A DNA stretch of 64,000 nt from JAPPLB01 sp965206655. GTDB lineage: Bacteria > Acidobacteriota > Terriglobia > Bryobacterales > UBA6623. The translations under genes and the position numbers were made by a program. Location of the stretch: assembly GCA_965206655.1 (NCBI GenBank), contig CBDBKC010000027.1:114379-178378 (forward strand), given 5' to 3'. Of this stretch, positions 22,989 through 32,357 are shown piece by piece (position 1 is the first letter of the stretch; each line of letters opens with the position of its first letter). The notes beneath the pieces are model-generated. The model had not been told where the DNA came from. It ran no database searches and saw only the letters and a program-made list of their open reading frames with translations.

Positions 22989-25745
22989 TTAGTTGATGTC
23001 AAAGTTCTCGCGCTGCAACGAAAGATCGCTCCGCACGACGATGTGGCTCCTCAAGATCGTTTCGATCTCTTGAAGATAGTTGTTCTTGCGTGACTTCAGC
23101 GTCCGGCCGACTTCGGGATTGACACGAAGGGTGATGTCTTTTTGCGGACCCATCCCCGGCGCCAACTTGTATGCCTCCTTGAGAATCTCAAGGACTACAG
23201 TCGTCACTGACTTTAAGTGGCCTGATCCATTGCAGGTCGGACACGACGAACAGAGCATTCGCTCGAGTGACTGCTTGACCCGCTTTCTCGTGATCGCAAC
23301 GAGCCCAAAATCATTGAACGCCAGTGACTTCGACGGCGCCGGATCGCTTGCCATCGCGCGTTCCAGCTCTTGCAGCACCTTCTGGCGATTCTTGCGGTCG
23401 TCCATGTCGATGAAATCGACCACGATGATACCGCCCAGATCACGCAGGCGAATCTGGCGGACGACTTCCTTCGCCGCCTCCAGGTTCGTATTCACGATCG
23501 TGTCTTCGAGCCGATCGGACTTTCCGACATACTTGCCCGTATTGACATCGACCGCGACGAGCGCTTCGGTCTGATTGATCACGATGTAACCGCCTGATTT
23601 GAGCCAGACCTTCGGGCGCATGGCCTTTTCGAGGGCGCCCGTGATATTGAACTCATCAAAGATCGGACGCCGTCGCGTGTAGAGCTTCACCTTGGACAGC
23701 AAGCTCGGCTGGAACCGTTCGACGAACCTCAGAATCCGCTCGTACTCCTCTTCCGCGTCCACCCAGATGGCTTTGAAGTCGGCGTCCAGTTGATCCCGCA
23801 GGATGCGCTCGACGATGTCCAAGTCCTGATGCACGAGTCCCGGGTTCCTCCGGTCTTCGGCTTTCTGCCGAATATCGAGCCACAGGTTGTAGAGGAAAAG
23901 CATATCGCCGCGGATTTCTTCCTCCGGCATTCCGGCGCCGGCCGTCCGGACGATGAATCCTCCGGGCATCCCCGTTCGGTGCGTGCGAACGATGTCGCGA
24001 AGCCGTCTTCTCTCGTCGAACGTTCCGATCTTCCTCGATACCCCGGCGTGATCGACGGTCGGCATGTAGACGAGGTAGCGTCCCGGTAAGGCTATGTGCG
24101 ACGTGATGCGCGCACCTTTTTTTCCGAGGGGCTCCTTGGCAATCTGTACGAGAATCTCATTCCCCTTTTGGAGTAGATCGGTGATCTTACTCGCGGAAGG
24201 GACCTCGGCGCTCTCCACAACGACCTGGCTCGGCATTGGCGGCTGAGATCTCGGCGCACGCGGCTGCCGATCTCGATCTCGGTCTCTTGATCGTCGGCCC
24301 CGGCGGCCCCGCCGCTGGAGATTTTGTGGAGCTGACCGGTTGCCGCGAACCCGCGCGCTTTCAGGCTGGCCCGGAACGGTGGATGCGTGATCGTCCCCGT
24401 CGGCCGCTTTGGCGGCCGCCACCTCCTGCTCGGGTTCGTCCCGCGGCGGTCCGGGGATGGGGGCTCGCTCTTCCGGGTCGTTGTCCTGTTGAACCTCGGT
24501 TTCCTCTACGGAAGATTCTTGATGGTCATCGTCCTGATCTTCCTCATACGCTTCGCTGCGAAACTCGACAATCTCCGCTTCCTGTTCATCTTCCTGTTCA
24601 CCGCGTCCCCGCGCGGCGGAGTCGCTCGACTCTTCGTCCTCTTCTCCGCCGGCGCCGGTCTCTACCTCGCCGTCTCCCGTGTCGCCGTCTTCCTCCTCTT
24701 CTACCAGCGCGGCGATGCGCTCGGCTTCCGCGAGATGCCGGCTAAAGTCGATGCCCTCACCGTCTTCATCGTCTTCGTCCCCGCCCTCATCGTCGGAATC
24801 GCCGTTGTCATCCTCACCCTGATCATCATCCTCGTCATCCTCAACGTCAGCATCGTCGTCATCCGCGTCCTCATCATCGTCCGGCTCGTCTTCATCCGAC
24901 GCCTCCACTGGATCGGCCTGATCCGGCTCTTCCTCGTCATTCACCGGAGCGTCGGAGGAATCTTCCTGGTCGTCTTCCTCCTGCTTGACAGCATCCGTGG
25001 CCGGCAGCGTCTCTTGCGCTTGGCCCGCTTCATCATCATCGGAGCGATTCGAAGAATCCATCCGCGCTGCCTCAACGGCCCCGTCTCCCTCGTCGGATTC
25101 GTACTTTGCGAGGGACTCACCCGGCAGCAGCTCGAATTCGCTTTCAACTTCAGACTCGTCCCTGTTGCTCGGTACCGCCGGAGATTCCCCGCCGAGTTTC
25201 TCCACGGCCTCTCTCTCGGGCGCCGGCAACGAAGCGTACTTCGATTCCGGCAGCCCCTCTGGGCCGGCTGCCGCATCGAGTCCGTTCGGTCCGCGACCAC
25301 CCCGCCGGCGGCCTCGGCGACTCCTCCGGCGTCGGCCGCCGCGCTCACGGCTGCCACGCCCCTCATCACGTCCCGCGGCGTCCTCGCTGCTCGCACCGTT
25401 CACGCCTGCCTCTTTGGCCTCCGGCACAGCCGCTGCCGGATCGGCCGCGTTCGGCGTTCGGCTGGTTTTCGGCTTCGCTGGGCCGATCTCCTCCTCACCC
25501 TCTTCAAAATCCGACGTCGTATCGAGAAAATCCGAGACATACAGGAACGCGTCACGATCGAGACCGACATCGACAAAAGCAGACTGCATGCCGGGCAGCA
25601 CGCGTGTCACACGGCCCTTGTGGATACTGCCGGCGAGCCCCTGATCGGACTCGCGTTCGATATAGATCTCTACAAGCTGGTCATCATCAATGATGGCCAG
25701 ACGCGTTTCGTGATGAGTTGAAGAAACAACTAGTTCTCTCGACAA
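22989..25745 (-). CDS. rng: Ribonuclease E/G with giant acidic insert in the S1 domain
   Basis: 918 residues, against about 490 for RNase G. Residues 1-74 are the first part of the catalytic half and S1 barrel (GSIHKGRVTRVLPGMQSAFVDVGLDRDAFLYVSD). Residues about 75-518 are low complexity: Glu/Asp runs, RRGRR-type basic patches and Gln/Pro. From 519 the S1 resumes (SKITDLLQKGNEILVQIAKEPLGKKGARIT), followed by the DNase I-like core with the metal aspartates in VAVDVNTG (D733) and IIVVDFIDM (D777) and the zinc-link CPTC at 835-838. It processes mRNA and rRNA. The start is TTG with an excellent AGGGAGGT site 5 nt upstream. There is no C-terminal degradosome tail; the insert may take that role. 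Confidence 0.92.
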   Translation of the reverse strand: MSRELVVSSTHHETRLAIIDDDQLVEIYIERESDQGLAGSIHKGRVTRVLPGMQSAFVDVGLDRDAFLYVSDFLDTTSDFEEGEEEIGPAKPKTSRTPNAADPAAAVPEAKEAGVNGASSEDAAGRDEGRGSRERGGRRRRSRRGRRRGGRGPNGLDAAAGPEGLPESKYASLPAPEREAVEKLGGESPAVPSNRDESEVESEFELLPGESLAKYESDEGDGAVEAARMDSSNRSDDDEAGQAQETLPATDAVKQEEDDQEDSSDAPVNDEEEPDQADPVEASDEDEPDDDEDADDDDADVEDDEDDDQGEDDNGDSDDEGGDEDDEDGEGIDFSRHLAEAERIAALVEEEEDGDTGDGEVETGAGGEEDEESSDSAARGRGEQEDEQEAEIVEFRSEAYEEDQDDDHQESSVEETEVQQDNDPEERAPIPGPPRDEPEQEVAAAKAADGDDHASTVPGQPESARVRGNRSAPQNLQRRGRRGRRSRDRDRDRQPRAPRSQPPMPSQVVVESAEVPSASKITDLLQKGNEILVQIAKEPLGKKGARITSHIALPGRYLVYMPTVDHAGVSRKIGTFDERRRLRDIVRTHRTGMPGGFIVRTAGAGMPEEEIRGDMLFLYNLWLDIRQKAEDRRNPGLVHQDLDIVERILRDQLDADFKAIWVDAEEEYERILRFVERFQPSLLSKVKLYTRRRPIFDEFNITGALEKAMRPKVWLKSGGYIVINQTEALVAVDVNTGKYVGKSDRLEDTIVNTNLEAAKEVVRQIRLRDLGGIIVVDFIDMDDRKNRQKVLQELERAMASDPAPSKSLAFNDFGLVAITRKRVKQSLERMLCSSCPTCNGSGHLKSVTTVVLEILKEAYKLAPGMGPQKDITLRVNPEVGRTLKSRKNNYLQEIETILRSHIVVRSDLSLQRENFDIN
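24192..25523 (-). other. Coding region for the low-complexity RNase insert
   Basis: This is the part of the RNase E/G gene that codes for residues about 75-518. GAC, GAT, GAA and GAG codons dominate the central third, and arginine-rich patches flank it. It creates long open frames on the opposite strand that look hydrophobic but are only the complement of acidic codons. Confidence 0.8.
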
Positions 25746-26164
25746 GCGACACCTCCCTGGGACAGAGGCGACGATCGAGGCGGGTAGGCCGAAAGCCCGA
25801 GAGGTGATCTCTCATCTCACCAGCTTCCGTCTTCTGGAGTGCCGCCCGCCGCTTGTAGGAGCGGCGCTGCTGCAATCTCCATAATCTTCCGTTACGTCGG
25901 CGGAGCGCTCGCTAGTTCAACTACGTCGCTCTACGCCGGCTAGCGGGAGAACCCGCCCTCCGCTTACGCGGACCTCAGGCGCTTGTCCATCCCATCCACT
26001 AACACTAACTCTTAAAAAAACTCAGCTCCTGCTCGCCGCCCTGCGTCCAAACAAGCAACACGGCTTCAAACTTGTCTCGGTTCCCGATCGCCGGCCCCGG
26101 ACGGTTCTTACGTCCCGGTTTCGCACAGGGGGGAACAGTCATCCTACACGGCTCCGCGACGTCA
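25746..26164. other. Leader/intergenic region between rodA and rng
   Basis: 419 bp without a gene. Immediately before rng is the ribosome site AGGGAGGT at 25751-25758. Farther up, on the minus strand, GGTGA..TCACC and several GC-rich short stems can form, which would suit a structured 5' leader. RNase E of other bacteria is autoregulated through its leader; such control here is inference. No riboswitch class was recognised. Confidence 0.4.
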
Positions 26165-27256
26165 TTAATTCGTGAACCGCCTTAGCCGAACGTTATTCAC
26201 TAACCCAAGCAGCATGAACGTCGTGATGGTATTGGATCCCCCGTAGCTCATTAGAGGCAACGGAATCCCCGTGACGGGCATGCGCCCGATGACCATACCG
26301 ATATTCACAACCACATGAAAGAACAAGATGGCCGCGACACCCATGCAAATATACATGCCCGAGTTGTCGGCGGACGTCTGTGCATTACTCACAATCTTCA
26401 TCAGTAGCGCGAAGTAGAGCGTTAGGGCAACGACAACGCCCGCGAAACCGCTCTCTTCCGCGTAGGCCGAAAAAATAAAGTCGGTATGGGGAGTTGGCAG
26501 AAATCTTAGCTGTGTCTGCGTGCCGCTCGCGAAGCCCTTACCCCAGATCTCACCTGACCCAACCGCGATCCGGGACTGGATCGCCTGGTAGCCGGTATCC
26601 CGTGGATCGTTCTCCGGATTCATGTAGGCGACGAGTCGTTCCTTCTGGTAGGGCTTTAAAGAATACCAACCTAACGGTACAGCCAAGGTGCTGATGATGA
26701 CCAGTCCCGCCCAGTACTTCCAACGGACCCCAGCCATCGCAATGCCGATTCCCAAGATAGGGACATAACTCAAAGCTGTGCTGAGGTCGGGTTGCGCCCC
26801 CACCACAAGCATCATCAAAGCGAACATCCCAGCCAGCCGCCCGAGTTTCGAAACCGTGATCCGTTCGCGCGGTAACTCGCCAAAGATGTACGCTACCAAC
26901 AATACTAGCACCAGTTTCACGAACTCCGAGATTTGCAGGCTCGCGCCGCCTGGCAGCGCCAGCCAGCGTCGTGCGCCGCCGCCGATGTATCCGAACCCGC
27001 CCACCAACACCAGCAGCCCCAATGCCGCTACGTAGAAGGCCGGCACGTGCTCGACCCACCAGTTGTAGTCCACGGTCGAAACCAGCCACATCAGCGCCAG
27101 CCCAACTACGATCCACATCGCTTGCCGCAGGTGAGCGTCTTGCCACTTCGTGCTGAGGGTCGCGCTATAGATCTCGACCACGCCAAGCACTGCGATCGCC
27201 AGCGATAGACCGATCAGCGCCCAGTCGAAGTCGCGGGCTGAGTACTGTCCGGTCAC
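26165..27256 (-). CDS. rodA: Rod-shape SEDS glycosyltransferase RodA
   Basis: 363 residues from the GTG at 27256, which overlaps the mrdA stop as GTGA; longer starts lie inside mrdA and add non-homologous sequence. About ten membrane helices are visible. SEDS motifs include GGGARRWLALPGGASLQISEFVKL, the DLSTALSYVPI block, the large periplasmic segment with NDPRDTGYQAIQSRIAVGSGEIWGKGF and TDFIFSAYAEESGF, and the final GMVIGRMPVTGIPLPLMSYGGSNTI. It polymerises lipid II glycan strands with its partner PBP2 in the elongasome. The gene is the last of the mreB-mreC-mreD-mrdA-rodA unit. Confidence 0.95.
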   Translation of the reverse strand: MTGQYSARDFDWALIGLSLAIAVLGVVEIYSATLSTKWQDAHLRQAMWIVVGLALMWLVSTVDYNWWVEHVPAFYVAALGLLVLVGGFGYIGGGARRWLALPGGASLQISEFVKLVLVLLVAYIFGELPRERITVSKLGRLAGMFALMMLVVGAQPDLSTALSYVPILGIGIAMAGVRWKYWAGLVIISTLAVPLGWYSLKPYQKERLVAYMNPENDPRDTGYQAIQSRIAVGSGEIWGKGFASGTQTQLRFLPTPHTDFIFSAYAEESGFAGVVVALTLYFALLMKIVSNAQTSADNSGMYICMGVAAILFFHVVVNIGMVIGRMPVTGIPLPLMSYGGSNTITTFMLLGLVNNVRLRRFTN

Positions 27257-29148
27257 GGCGTTCTTCCCCCGAGTGCGGTCGCTGTTTGCGCCACCGGCCC
27301 GGCAGCCTCGGCAGCCGGTGACGCGGGTGCTGAACGCCGCGCCCAACGCACTCTTACTTCCTTGTCGATGTGACTCTTGATGACGTCCCGCACAGTTGGC
27401 GCCGCCAGGTGCCCATGCTCGCCTGCCTCGACCAAAGCCGCCACGACGAGCTCAGGGGCATCGCAAGGCGCGAAGCCAACGAACCATGCTGTGTCCTTCA
27501 GGCGGGGGTCGTCTGACCCTTGCTTGAATTGCGTCGAGGCGAGCTGAGCCGTTCCTGTTTTGCCGCAGATATCGTAGCCATCAATGCGGGCGCGTCCACC
27601 TGTGCCGCCGTCGTTGACCACCGCCCATAATCCCTGCCGAATGGTTTCCAAGTGACGCTTGTTGAGATCAATCTCGATGGGTTCGGGGCGCTCAAACTCA
27701 GGCCGCAGTTGCTTGAGGTCTTCATAGGAGACGAGGTGGGGCCGGTGCCAAACGCCGCCCATCGCGACCCCCCCGAGCGCGTATGCAACCTGCAACGGCG
27801 TTACCGTCAAGTAGCCCTGCCCGATCGCTACCGATATGGTTTCTCCGGGATACCACTTCTCGCGGTACATGCGAAGCTTCCACTTCTTCGACGGCACCAG
27901 GCCTTCTTCTTCGTGCGGCAGGTCGATACCCGTCGGGCGTCCCAATCCCGCTAGCTCCGCGTACTCGGCAATACGATCGATTCCAAGCTTGTTCCCCAGC
28001 GTGTAGAAGTACACATTGCACGATTGTTTGAGGGCCGCGCGAAGGTCGACCGGCCCGTGCCCGCCAGCTTTGTTGCAACGGAAATAGCGTGTATAAAACG
28101 ATGCGCCGCCGGAACAGGAAATGTGCAAATCCTCATCCAGAATCCCGCTTTCTCCCGCCGCCAATGCCACGATCGGCTTGAAGATCGACCCGGGAGCCAA
28201 TTGCGCCTGAATCGAGCGGTTCAGCATCGGATGATCCGGGTCGCGGTGAATCTCCCTCCAGTCCTCCGAGCTGATTCCGCCCACGAATTTGTTGGGATCG
28301 TACGTTGGACGGCTCGCAAGTGCGAGGACCTCCCCGCTGCGCGGATCAAGTGCAACGACCGCGCCTTTCTTCCCTCCTAACGCAAGCTCCGCGACCACCT
28401 GCAGGTCGAGGTCGAGCGTGAGCCGTAGCGTGTGCCCCGCCTTGGCATCGACCGTGCCGAAGATCTTGCGTTCCCGGCCGAGACTGTCCACCTCGACGAG
28501 CCGGCGTCCGTCGGTGCCCGTGAGGGCGTCGTTATATTGGCGCTCCATGCCCGCCTTGCCGATTTCCGCGCCCGGCTCATAGAACATGAAGTCATCCAAC
28601 TCGAGTTCGGCGTCGCTGATTTCGCCAACGTAGCCGATCACATGGGCGGCCAGCCCACTGCGGGGATACAGTCTGCGCTGGGACCGGATCAACTCCAGTT
28701 CGGGAAACTGAGAGCGATGCGCCTCGACGAATGCGACTTCCGCCTGCGTTAGGTTTTCTTTGAGAATGGCGGCCTGATATTCGGGTGCGTTCGATGTTTC
28801 CAGCCCCTTGAGTTTGGCCGTCAGCCGCTCGAACGGGATATTGAGTCCCGTCGCTATGATCTGAAGGTGTTCGGGGTTCAACGACGCGCGCGAAAGCAGC
28901 ACCTTATGACTCGGGCTGTTGTCGACAATGACCCGTCCATCGCGGTCGAGAATCTTGCCGCGCGGGGCCAGCAGCGGAAGCGATTTGATGCGGTTGCGCT
29001 CCGCCCGTTCAGAGTAGATTTGCGGGCTTTGCACCTGAAGCTGCCAAAAACCCGACAGCAGCCACAGGAAGGTGATCGTGGCGAGGTATTGGAAGATGGC
29101 AATCTGTACGTCGCTGGTTTTGCGCGTACCGCTTGGATAGGAATTCAC
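27253..29148 (-). CDS. mrdA: Penicillin-binding protein 2 (elongasome transpeptidase)
   Basis: 631 residues. A short cytoplasmic N-terminus and one membrane helix (ATITFLWLLSGFWQLQV) are followed by the PBP dimerisation domain (LLAPRGKILDRDGRVIVDN) and the transpeptidase domain. The active-site serine is in APGSIFKP (about residue 320), the second motif is SCN and the third is CGKTGTAQ (about 529). It cross-links peptidoglycan during side-wall growth with RodA. The C-terminal 40 residues are Ala/Pro-rich. Its start overlaps the mreD stop as ATGA and its stop overlaps the rodA start, showing tight coupling. Confidence 0.95.
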   Translation of the reverse strand: MNSYPSGTRKTSDVQIAIFQYLATITFLWLLSGFWQLQVQSPQIYSERAERNRIKSLPLLAPRGKILDRDGRVIVDNSPSHKVLLSRASLNPEHLQIIATGLNIPFERLTAKLKGLETSNAPEYQAAILKENLTQAEVAFVEAHRSQFPELELIRSQRRLYPRSGLAAHVIGYVGEISDAELELDDFMFYEPGAEIGKAGMERQYNDALTGTDGRRLVEVDSLGRERKIFGTVDAKAGHTLRLTLDLDLQVVAELALGGKKGAVVALDPRSGEVLALASRPTYDPNKFVGGISSEDWREIHRDPDHPMLNRSIQAQLAPGSIFKPIVALAAGESGILDEDLHISCSGGASFYTRYFRCNKAGGHGPVDLRAALKQSCNVYFYTLGNKLGIDRIAEYAELAGLGRPTGIDLPHEEEGLVPSKKWKLRMYREKWYPGETISVAIGQGYLTVTPLQVAYALGGVAMGGVWHRPHLVSYEDLKQLRPEFERPEPIEIDLNKRHLETIRQGLWAVVNDGGTGGRARIDGYDICGKTGTAQLASTQFKQGSDDPRLKDTAWFVGFAPCDAPELVVAALVEAGEHGHLAAPTVRDVIKSHIDKEVRVRWARRSAPASPAAEAAGPVAQTATALGGRTP

Positions 29149-29699
29149 CGCGGCCTCTTGAGGCGATCAATGAGTTGGAACATCGCTAACGCCACGCCGG
29201 CATGCGCAGCCGACATCACCAGCGTTTGCGCGGGATCGAGAGAAGCGTCAGTTCCTAGTAGCACCCTCTGCATCGTCCAGTAGAGCAACTGATGGATCAG
29301 GTAAAACAGCGCCGCTAAGACACTTCGAGCGCCGGGAAAGTCGACTTCGATAACCAAACTTACCGAAGAGGCCAAGTAGCCGATAAGCGTCTTGATAATA
29401 CCAAACACTCCGATCGGCCCGTGAGTCAGAGCGTCTTGCGCCAGTCCCACCGCTGCTCCGATCAAAGTGCCCCGCGGGACATTCCGTTCGGTCAGTGCGA
29501 GGAACACGGTGATCAGCAAAGGCAGGTCGAACAACCCCGCCACCTTCACATACAACGGCAGTAGCCTTTGGGCCGATAAAATCAGCAGGACAATCGCTAT
29601 GGCCCAGCCGGGCGTCAGGCGCTCCAGCGGCCTCCGGCGCAAAGGCGGACTGCCGATCGGCAGCGAACGGATGTAGCTAGGGATTCTGGCCCGAGCCAT
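29145..29699 (-). CDS. mreD: Rod-shape membrane protein MreD
   Basis: 184 residues from the ATG at 29699; the upstream in-frame region belongs to mreC in another frame. Five to six hydrophobic segments follow a basic N-terminus (SYIRSLPIGSPPLRRRPLERLTPG). VPRGTLIGAAVGLAQDALTHGPIGVFGIIKTLIGYLA is the conserved MreD core. It works with MreC and RodA/PBP2 in the elongasome. It overlaps the mreC end by 23 bp and mrdA by 4 bp. Confidence 0.9.
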   Translation of the reverse strand: MARARIPSYIRSLPIGSPPLRRRPLERLTPGWAIAIVLLILSAQRLLPLYVKVAGLFDLPLLITVFLALTERNVPRGTLIGAAVGLAQDALTHGPIGVFGIIKTLIGYLASSVSLVIEVDFPGARSVLAALFYLIHQLLYWTMQRVLLGTDASLDPAQTLVMSAAHAGVALAMFQLIDRLKRPR

Positions 29700-30927
29700 T
29701 CGAGCCCCCCTCGCCGGCACTGCTTTGCTCGCTCCGATCCTGCTCTTCCGTCGTGTCCATCGGCTCCGCCGCGGGAACGGGCGGAGTAGAAGCACCCTCG
29801 GCGTCGGATCTCGCCGGGGTCGTCGAGAAGGGCAGCCCGAAATTGAAATCGGGCGGCGGCGTCTGAAGTCCGCCTTCGCCGAAACGATGTCGTTGTAACT
29901 TACCAAGTGAACGATACCGTTCGAGCAGCGCGTCCGCTTCCGTCAGGCTCGTCATTTGCCCGTCGGATCCGGTTTCGCCGGAAGCACCATCTGTTTCGCT
30001 TCCCGGCCTTCGTTCAAGGCCTTCACTCAATGTCGATGGCTCACTGGAATCGGCCGGTGGCATCGGCATCAGCACCGCGGGCGGCTGCGGCGCCGCAAAA
30101 CGTGGTAGCTCGCCGTGGACTCCGACGGTGACGATCAGCGCTTCCTCCAACCGGCCCAGCGCGGCGAAGGGCCGAACCCAAATCTCCCGATAGTCGGAAT
30201 CGGGCCCGATCCGGGTTACCTCCCCGACCGGCAGACCCTTCAGGAAAACACGATCTTCTCCCGACGTATAGACGGTTTCCCCCACCGCGATTTCGACTTC
30301 CGTGTCGATGTACTCCAGCCGGCACTCCCGGCCTCCGGTCCCTTTCAAGACGCCTCGCGATCGGGAATGTTTCAGCACAACCCCGACACCGGAGTCCACG
30401 TCACTGATGAGCAGCACGAGCGACTCCCCGCCGTAGGCCGCCTGCACCTTACCAACGACACCGTCCGGCGTGATTACAGCCATACCTGATTTCACGCCGT
30501 CGCGGCTTCCTTTGTCGACGCGTACCTCGCGCGCGTTTGGGTTCGAACCCACGCCGGTCACCTGGGCCAATACTGTTTGAGAGGGAATCTCATTCTGATA
30601 CGCCAGAACGTCTTCTTCGCGCGAAAACCGCGTCACGGCCCGCCGAAGCTGCTGGTTCTCTAACTGCAAATTTTCGTTATACGCTTTCAGACGGTCGTTC
30701 TCTTCGCGGGTGTTCCACAGCCAGACATACTCGTTCCAAAGCGATCCGAATACGCCCGTGCCGCTGTTGAGAACCTTCTCAATCGGAGCGATCAACGCCG
30801 CCGTCCAGACGCGCATCAGGCGCGCATCGTGGCCGGTCTTCACTTGATAGCCGAGCAAGACGAATTGCAGGAACAGCGCGGCTATCAAAATCGAGGCATT
30901 GCGGTAGCGTGCGATGAACTCTTCCAC
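29677..30927 (-). CDS. mreC: Rod-shape periplasmic protein MreC
   Basis: 416 residues from a GTG start. An N-terminal membrane helix (ASILIAALFLQFVLLGYQV) is followed by a coiled coil (WNTREENDRLKAYNENLQLENQQLRRAV) and the two MreC beta barrels (VRVDKGSRDGVKSGMAVITPDGVVGKVQAA, then LLISDVDSGVGVVLKHSRSRGVLKGTG and VYTSGEDRVFLKGLPVGEV). About 130 C-terminal residues rich in Pro, Ser and Gly are an unusual extension and probably disordered in the periplasm. It connects MreB to the synthases. It starts 9 bp after mreB. Confidence 0.93.
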   Translation of the reverse strand: MEEFIARYRNASILIAALFLQFVLLGYQVKTGHDARLMRVWTAALIAPIEKVLNSGTGVFGSLWNEYVWLWNTREENDRLKAYNENLQLENQQLRRAVTRFSREEDVLAYQNEIPSQTVLAQVTGVGSNPNAREVRVDKGSRDGVKSGMAVITPDGVVGKVQAAYGGESLVLLISDVDSGVGVVLKHSRSRGVLKGTGGRECRLEYIDTEVEIAVGETVYTSGEDRVFLKGLPVGEVTRIGPDSDYREIWVRPFAALGRLEEALIVTVGVHGELPRFAAPQPPAVLMPMPPADSSEPSTLSEGLERRPGSETDGASGETGSDGQMTSLTEADALLERYRSLGKLQRHRFGEGGLQTPPPDFNFGLPFSTTPARSDAEGASTPPVPAAEPMDTTEEQDRSEQSSAGEGGSNGSGQNP

Positions 30928-30936
30928 GGCTTTCGC

Positions 30937-31962
30937 CTACTCCAGCGAGATGCGCCGCAGCAAACGGAAATCACTGAGCATCCGCCCGGTCCCGAGCACG
31001 ACCGATGCCAGTGGGTCCTCCGCGATCGACACCGGCAGTCCCGTTTCCTCGCGGATACGCACATCCAGGTTTCTCAGCAGCGCACCGCCCCCCGACAGGA
31101 CCATCCCGCGATCGCTGATGTCCGCGCTCAGCTCCGGGGGCGTCCGCTCCAGCGCGACGCGAATCGCGTTCATGATCGTGTCGACGCAATCGGAAAGCGC
31201 CTCGCGGATTTCGGTGTCATTCACTTCGACAGTCCGCGGCACGCCTTCAATGAGATTGCGCCCTTTGATTTCCATCTTGATGGGCTGGTCAAGCGTGTAG
31301 GCCGATCCCACCTCAATCTTCACGCGCTCCGCTGTCCGTTCACCGATCAGCAAATTGTATTTCCGCTTCAAGTAGCTAATGATCGCCTCGTCCATCTCGT
31401 TGCCGGCCACTCGCACCGACCGCGAGTAGACAATCCCCGACATCGAGATCACGGCGACATCCGTTGTCCCGCCGCCGATATCGACGATCATGTTCCCCGA
31501 TGGCTCGGTGATCGGAAGGCCCGCGCCAATCGCCGCCACCATCGCCTGCTCGACGAGGTGCACTTCGCTGGCGTGCGCCCGATAGGCCGAGTCCATCACC
31601 GCCCGGTTCTCGACCGGTGTAATCTCGCTCGGCACGCCAATCACGATGCGCGGATGGACAAGCATCTTGCGGTTGTGCGACTTCCGAATGAAGTACGTCA
31701 GCATCTTTTCCGTGTAACGGAAATCCGCGATCACCCCATCCTTCATCGGACGGATCGCCACAATGTTCCCCGGCGTACGGCCGATCATTTCCTTCGCTTC
31801 CTTGCCGACCGCCTCCACCTCATTCGTGGTTTTGTTAATGGCGACGATCGAGGGTTCATTGACGACGATGCCTTTGCCGCGTACAAAGACAAGCGTATTC
31901 GCCGTGCCCAAATCGATCGCGAGATCCCGCGAAAACAGGCTGAAAATAGACCTGAAGTTCAT
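30937..31962 (-). CDS. mreB: Rod-shape actin homologue MreB
   Basis: 341 residues, the standard length. Actin-fold nucleotide motifs are DLGTANTLVFVRGKGIVVNEPS (phosphate 1), VDIGGGTTDVAVISMSGIV (phosphate 2) and LSGGGALLRNLD (adenosine). An amphipathic N-terminus (NFRSIFSLFSRDLA) would bind the membrane. It forms cytoplasmic filaments that direct side-wall synthesis. It is the first gene of the five-gene shape operon; the promoter should lie in the 395 bp upstream. Confidence 0.96.
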   Translation of the reverse strand: MNFRSIFSLFSRDLAIDLGTANTLVFVRGKGIVVNEPSIVAINKTTNEVEAVGKEAKEMIGRTPGNIVAIRPMKDGVIADFRYTEKMLTYFIRKSHNRKMLVHPRIVIGVPSEITPVENRAVMDSAYRAHASEVHLVEQAMVAAIGAGLPITEPSGNMIVDIGGGTTDVAVISMSGIVYSRSVRVAGNEMDEAIISYLKRKYNLLIGERTAERVKIEVGSAYTLDQPIKMEIKGRNLIEGVPRTVEVNDTEIREALSDCVDTIMNAIRVALERTPPELSADISDRGMVLSGGGALLRNLDVRIREETGLPVSIAEDPLASVVLGTGRMLSDFRLLRRISLE

Positions 31963-32357
31963 CTAGCTCGCACTTCCATTCTTCATTCGGATGCAGTCCG
32001 CTGCACGGCGTGTGTACACCGCTTCGCAGGCCGGGGTCGAAAGGGGTTGTGAAGAACGAGTGTTCCTGCTCGATGCCGCTCGGCTAACTTCTTTGTTTAC
32101 AGCAGGCGCGAGCGAAGCTAGGGTGCAGGCTCGTTTCTTCACCGCCCCAAGGGTGCGGGTTTCCCCCGATCCCCGTGCTGGCGGCTACCGCCTTTTCAGT
32201 GTACCTGAAACCCTAGCCGCGTGGGGCCCGAAACTGTTGAAAAGGAAACATTTCTGCGACGCTCACGGATACAGTCGATTTGAATCATGCTTGTCGGTCG
32301 ACGCCGGGCGAGCGAGTGTCGGCACGTGCTTCAACCCTCGGATGGTAAGAAAACAGG
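31963..32357. other. Region between mreB and the porin gene
   Basis: 395 bp. It lies upstream of mreB and downstream of the porin stop, so it should hold the mreB promoter and leader and the porin terminator. No sharp -35/-10 pair or terminator could be fixed by eye, and no repeat or RNA was recognised. Confidence 0.4.

Noticed and set aside
24387..25721. Long plus-strand frame of 444 codons that looks like a multi-helix membrane protein
   Set aside because: It is the complement of the Asp/Glu codons in the RNase E/G insert; GAC/GAT/GAA read backwards give Val, Ile, Phe and Leu. No start site or family match.
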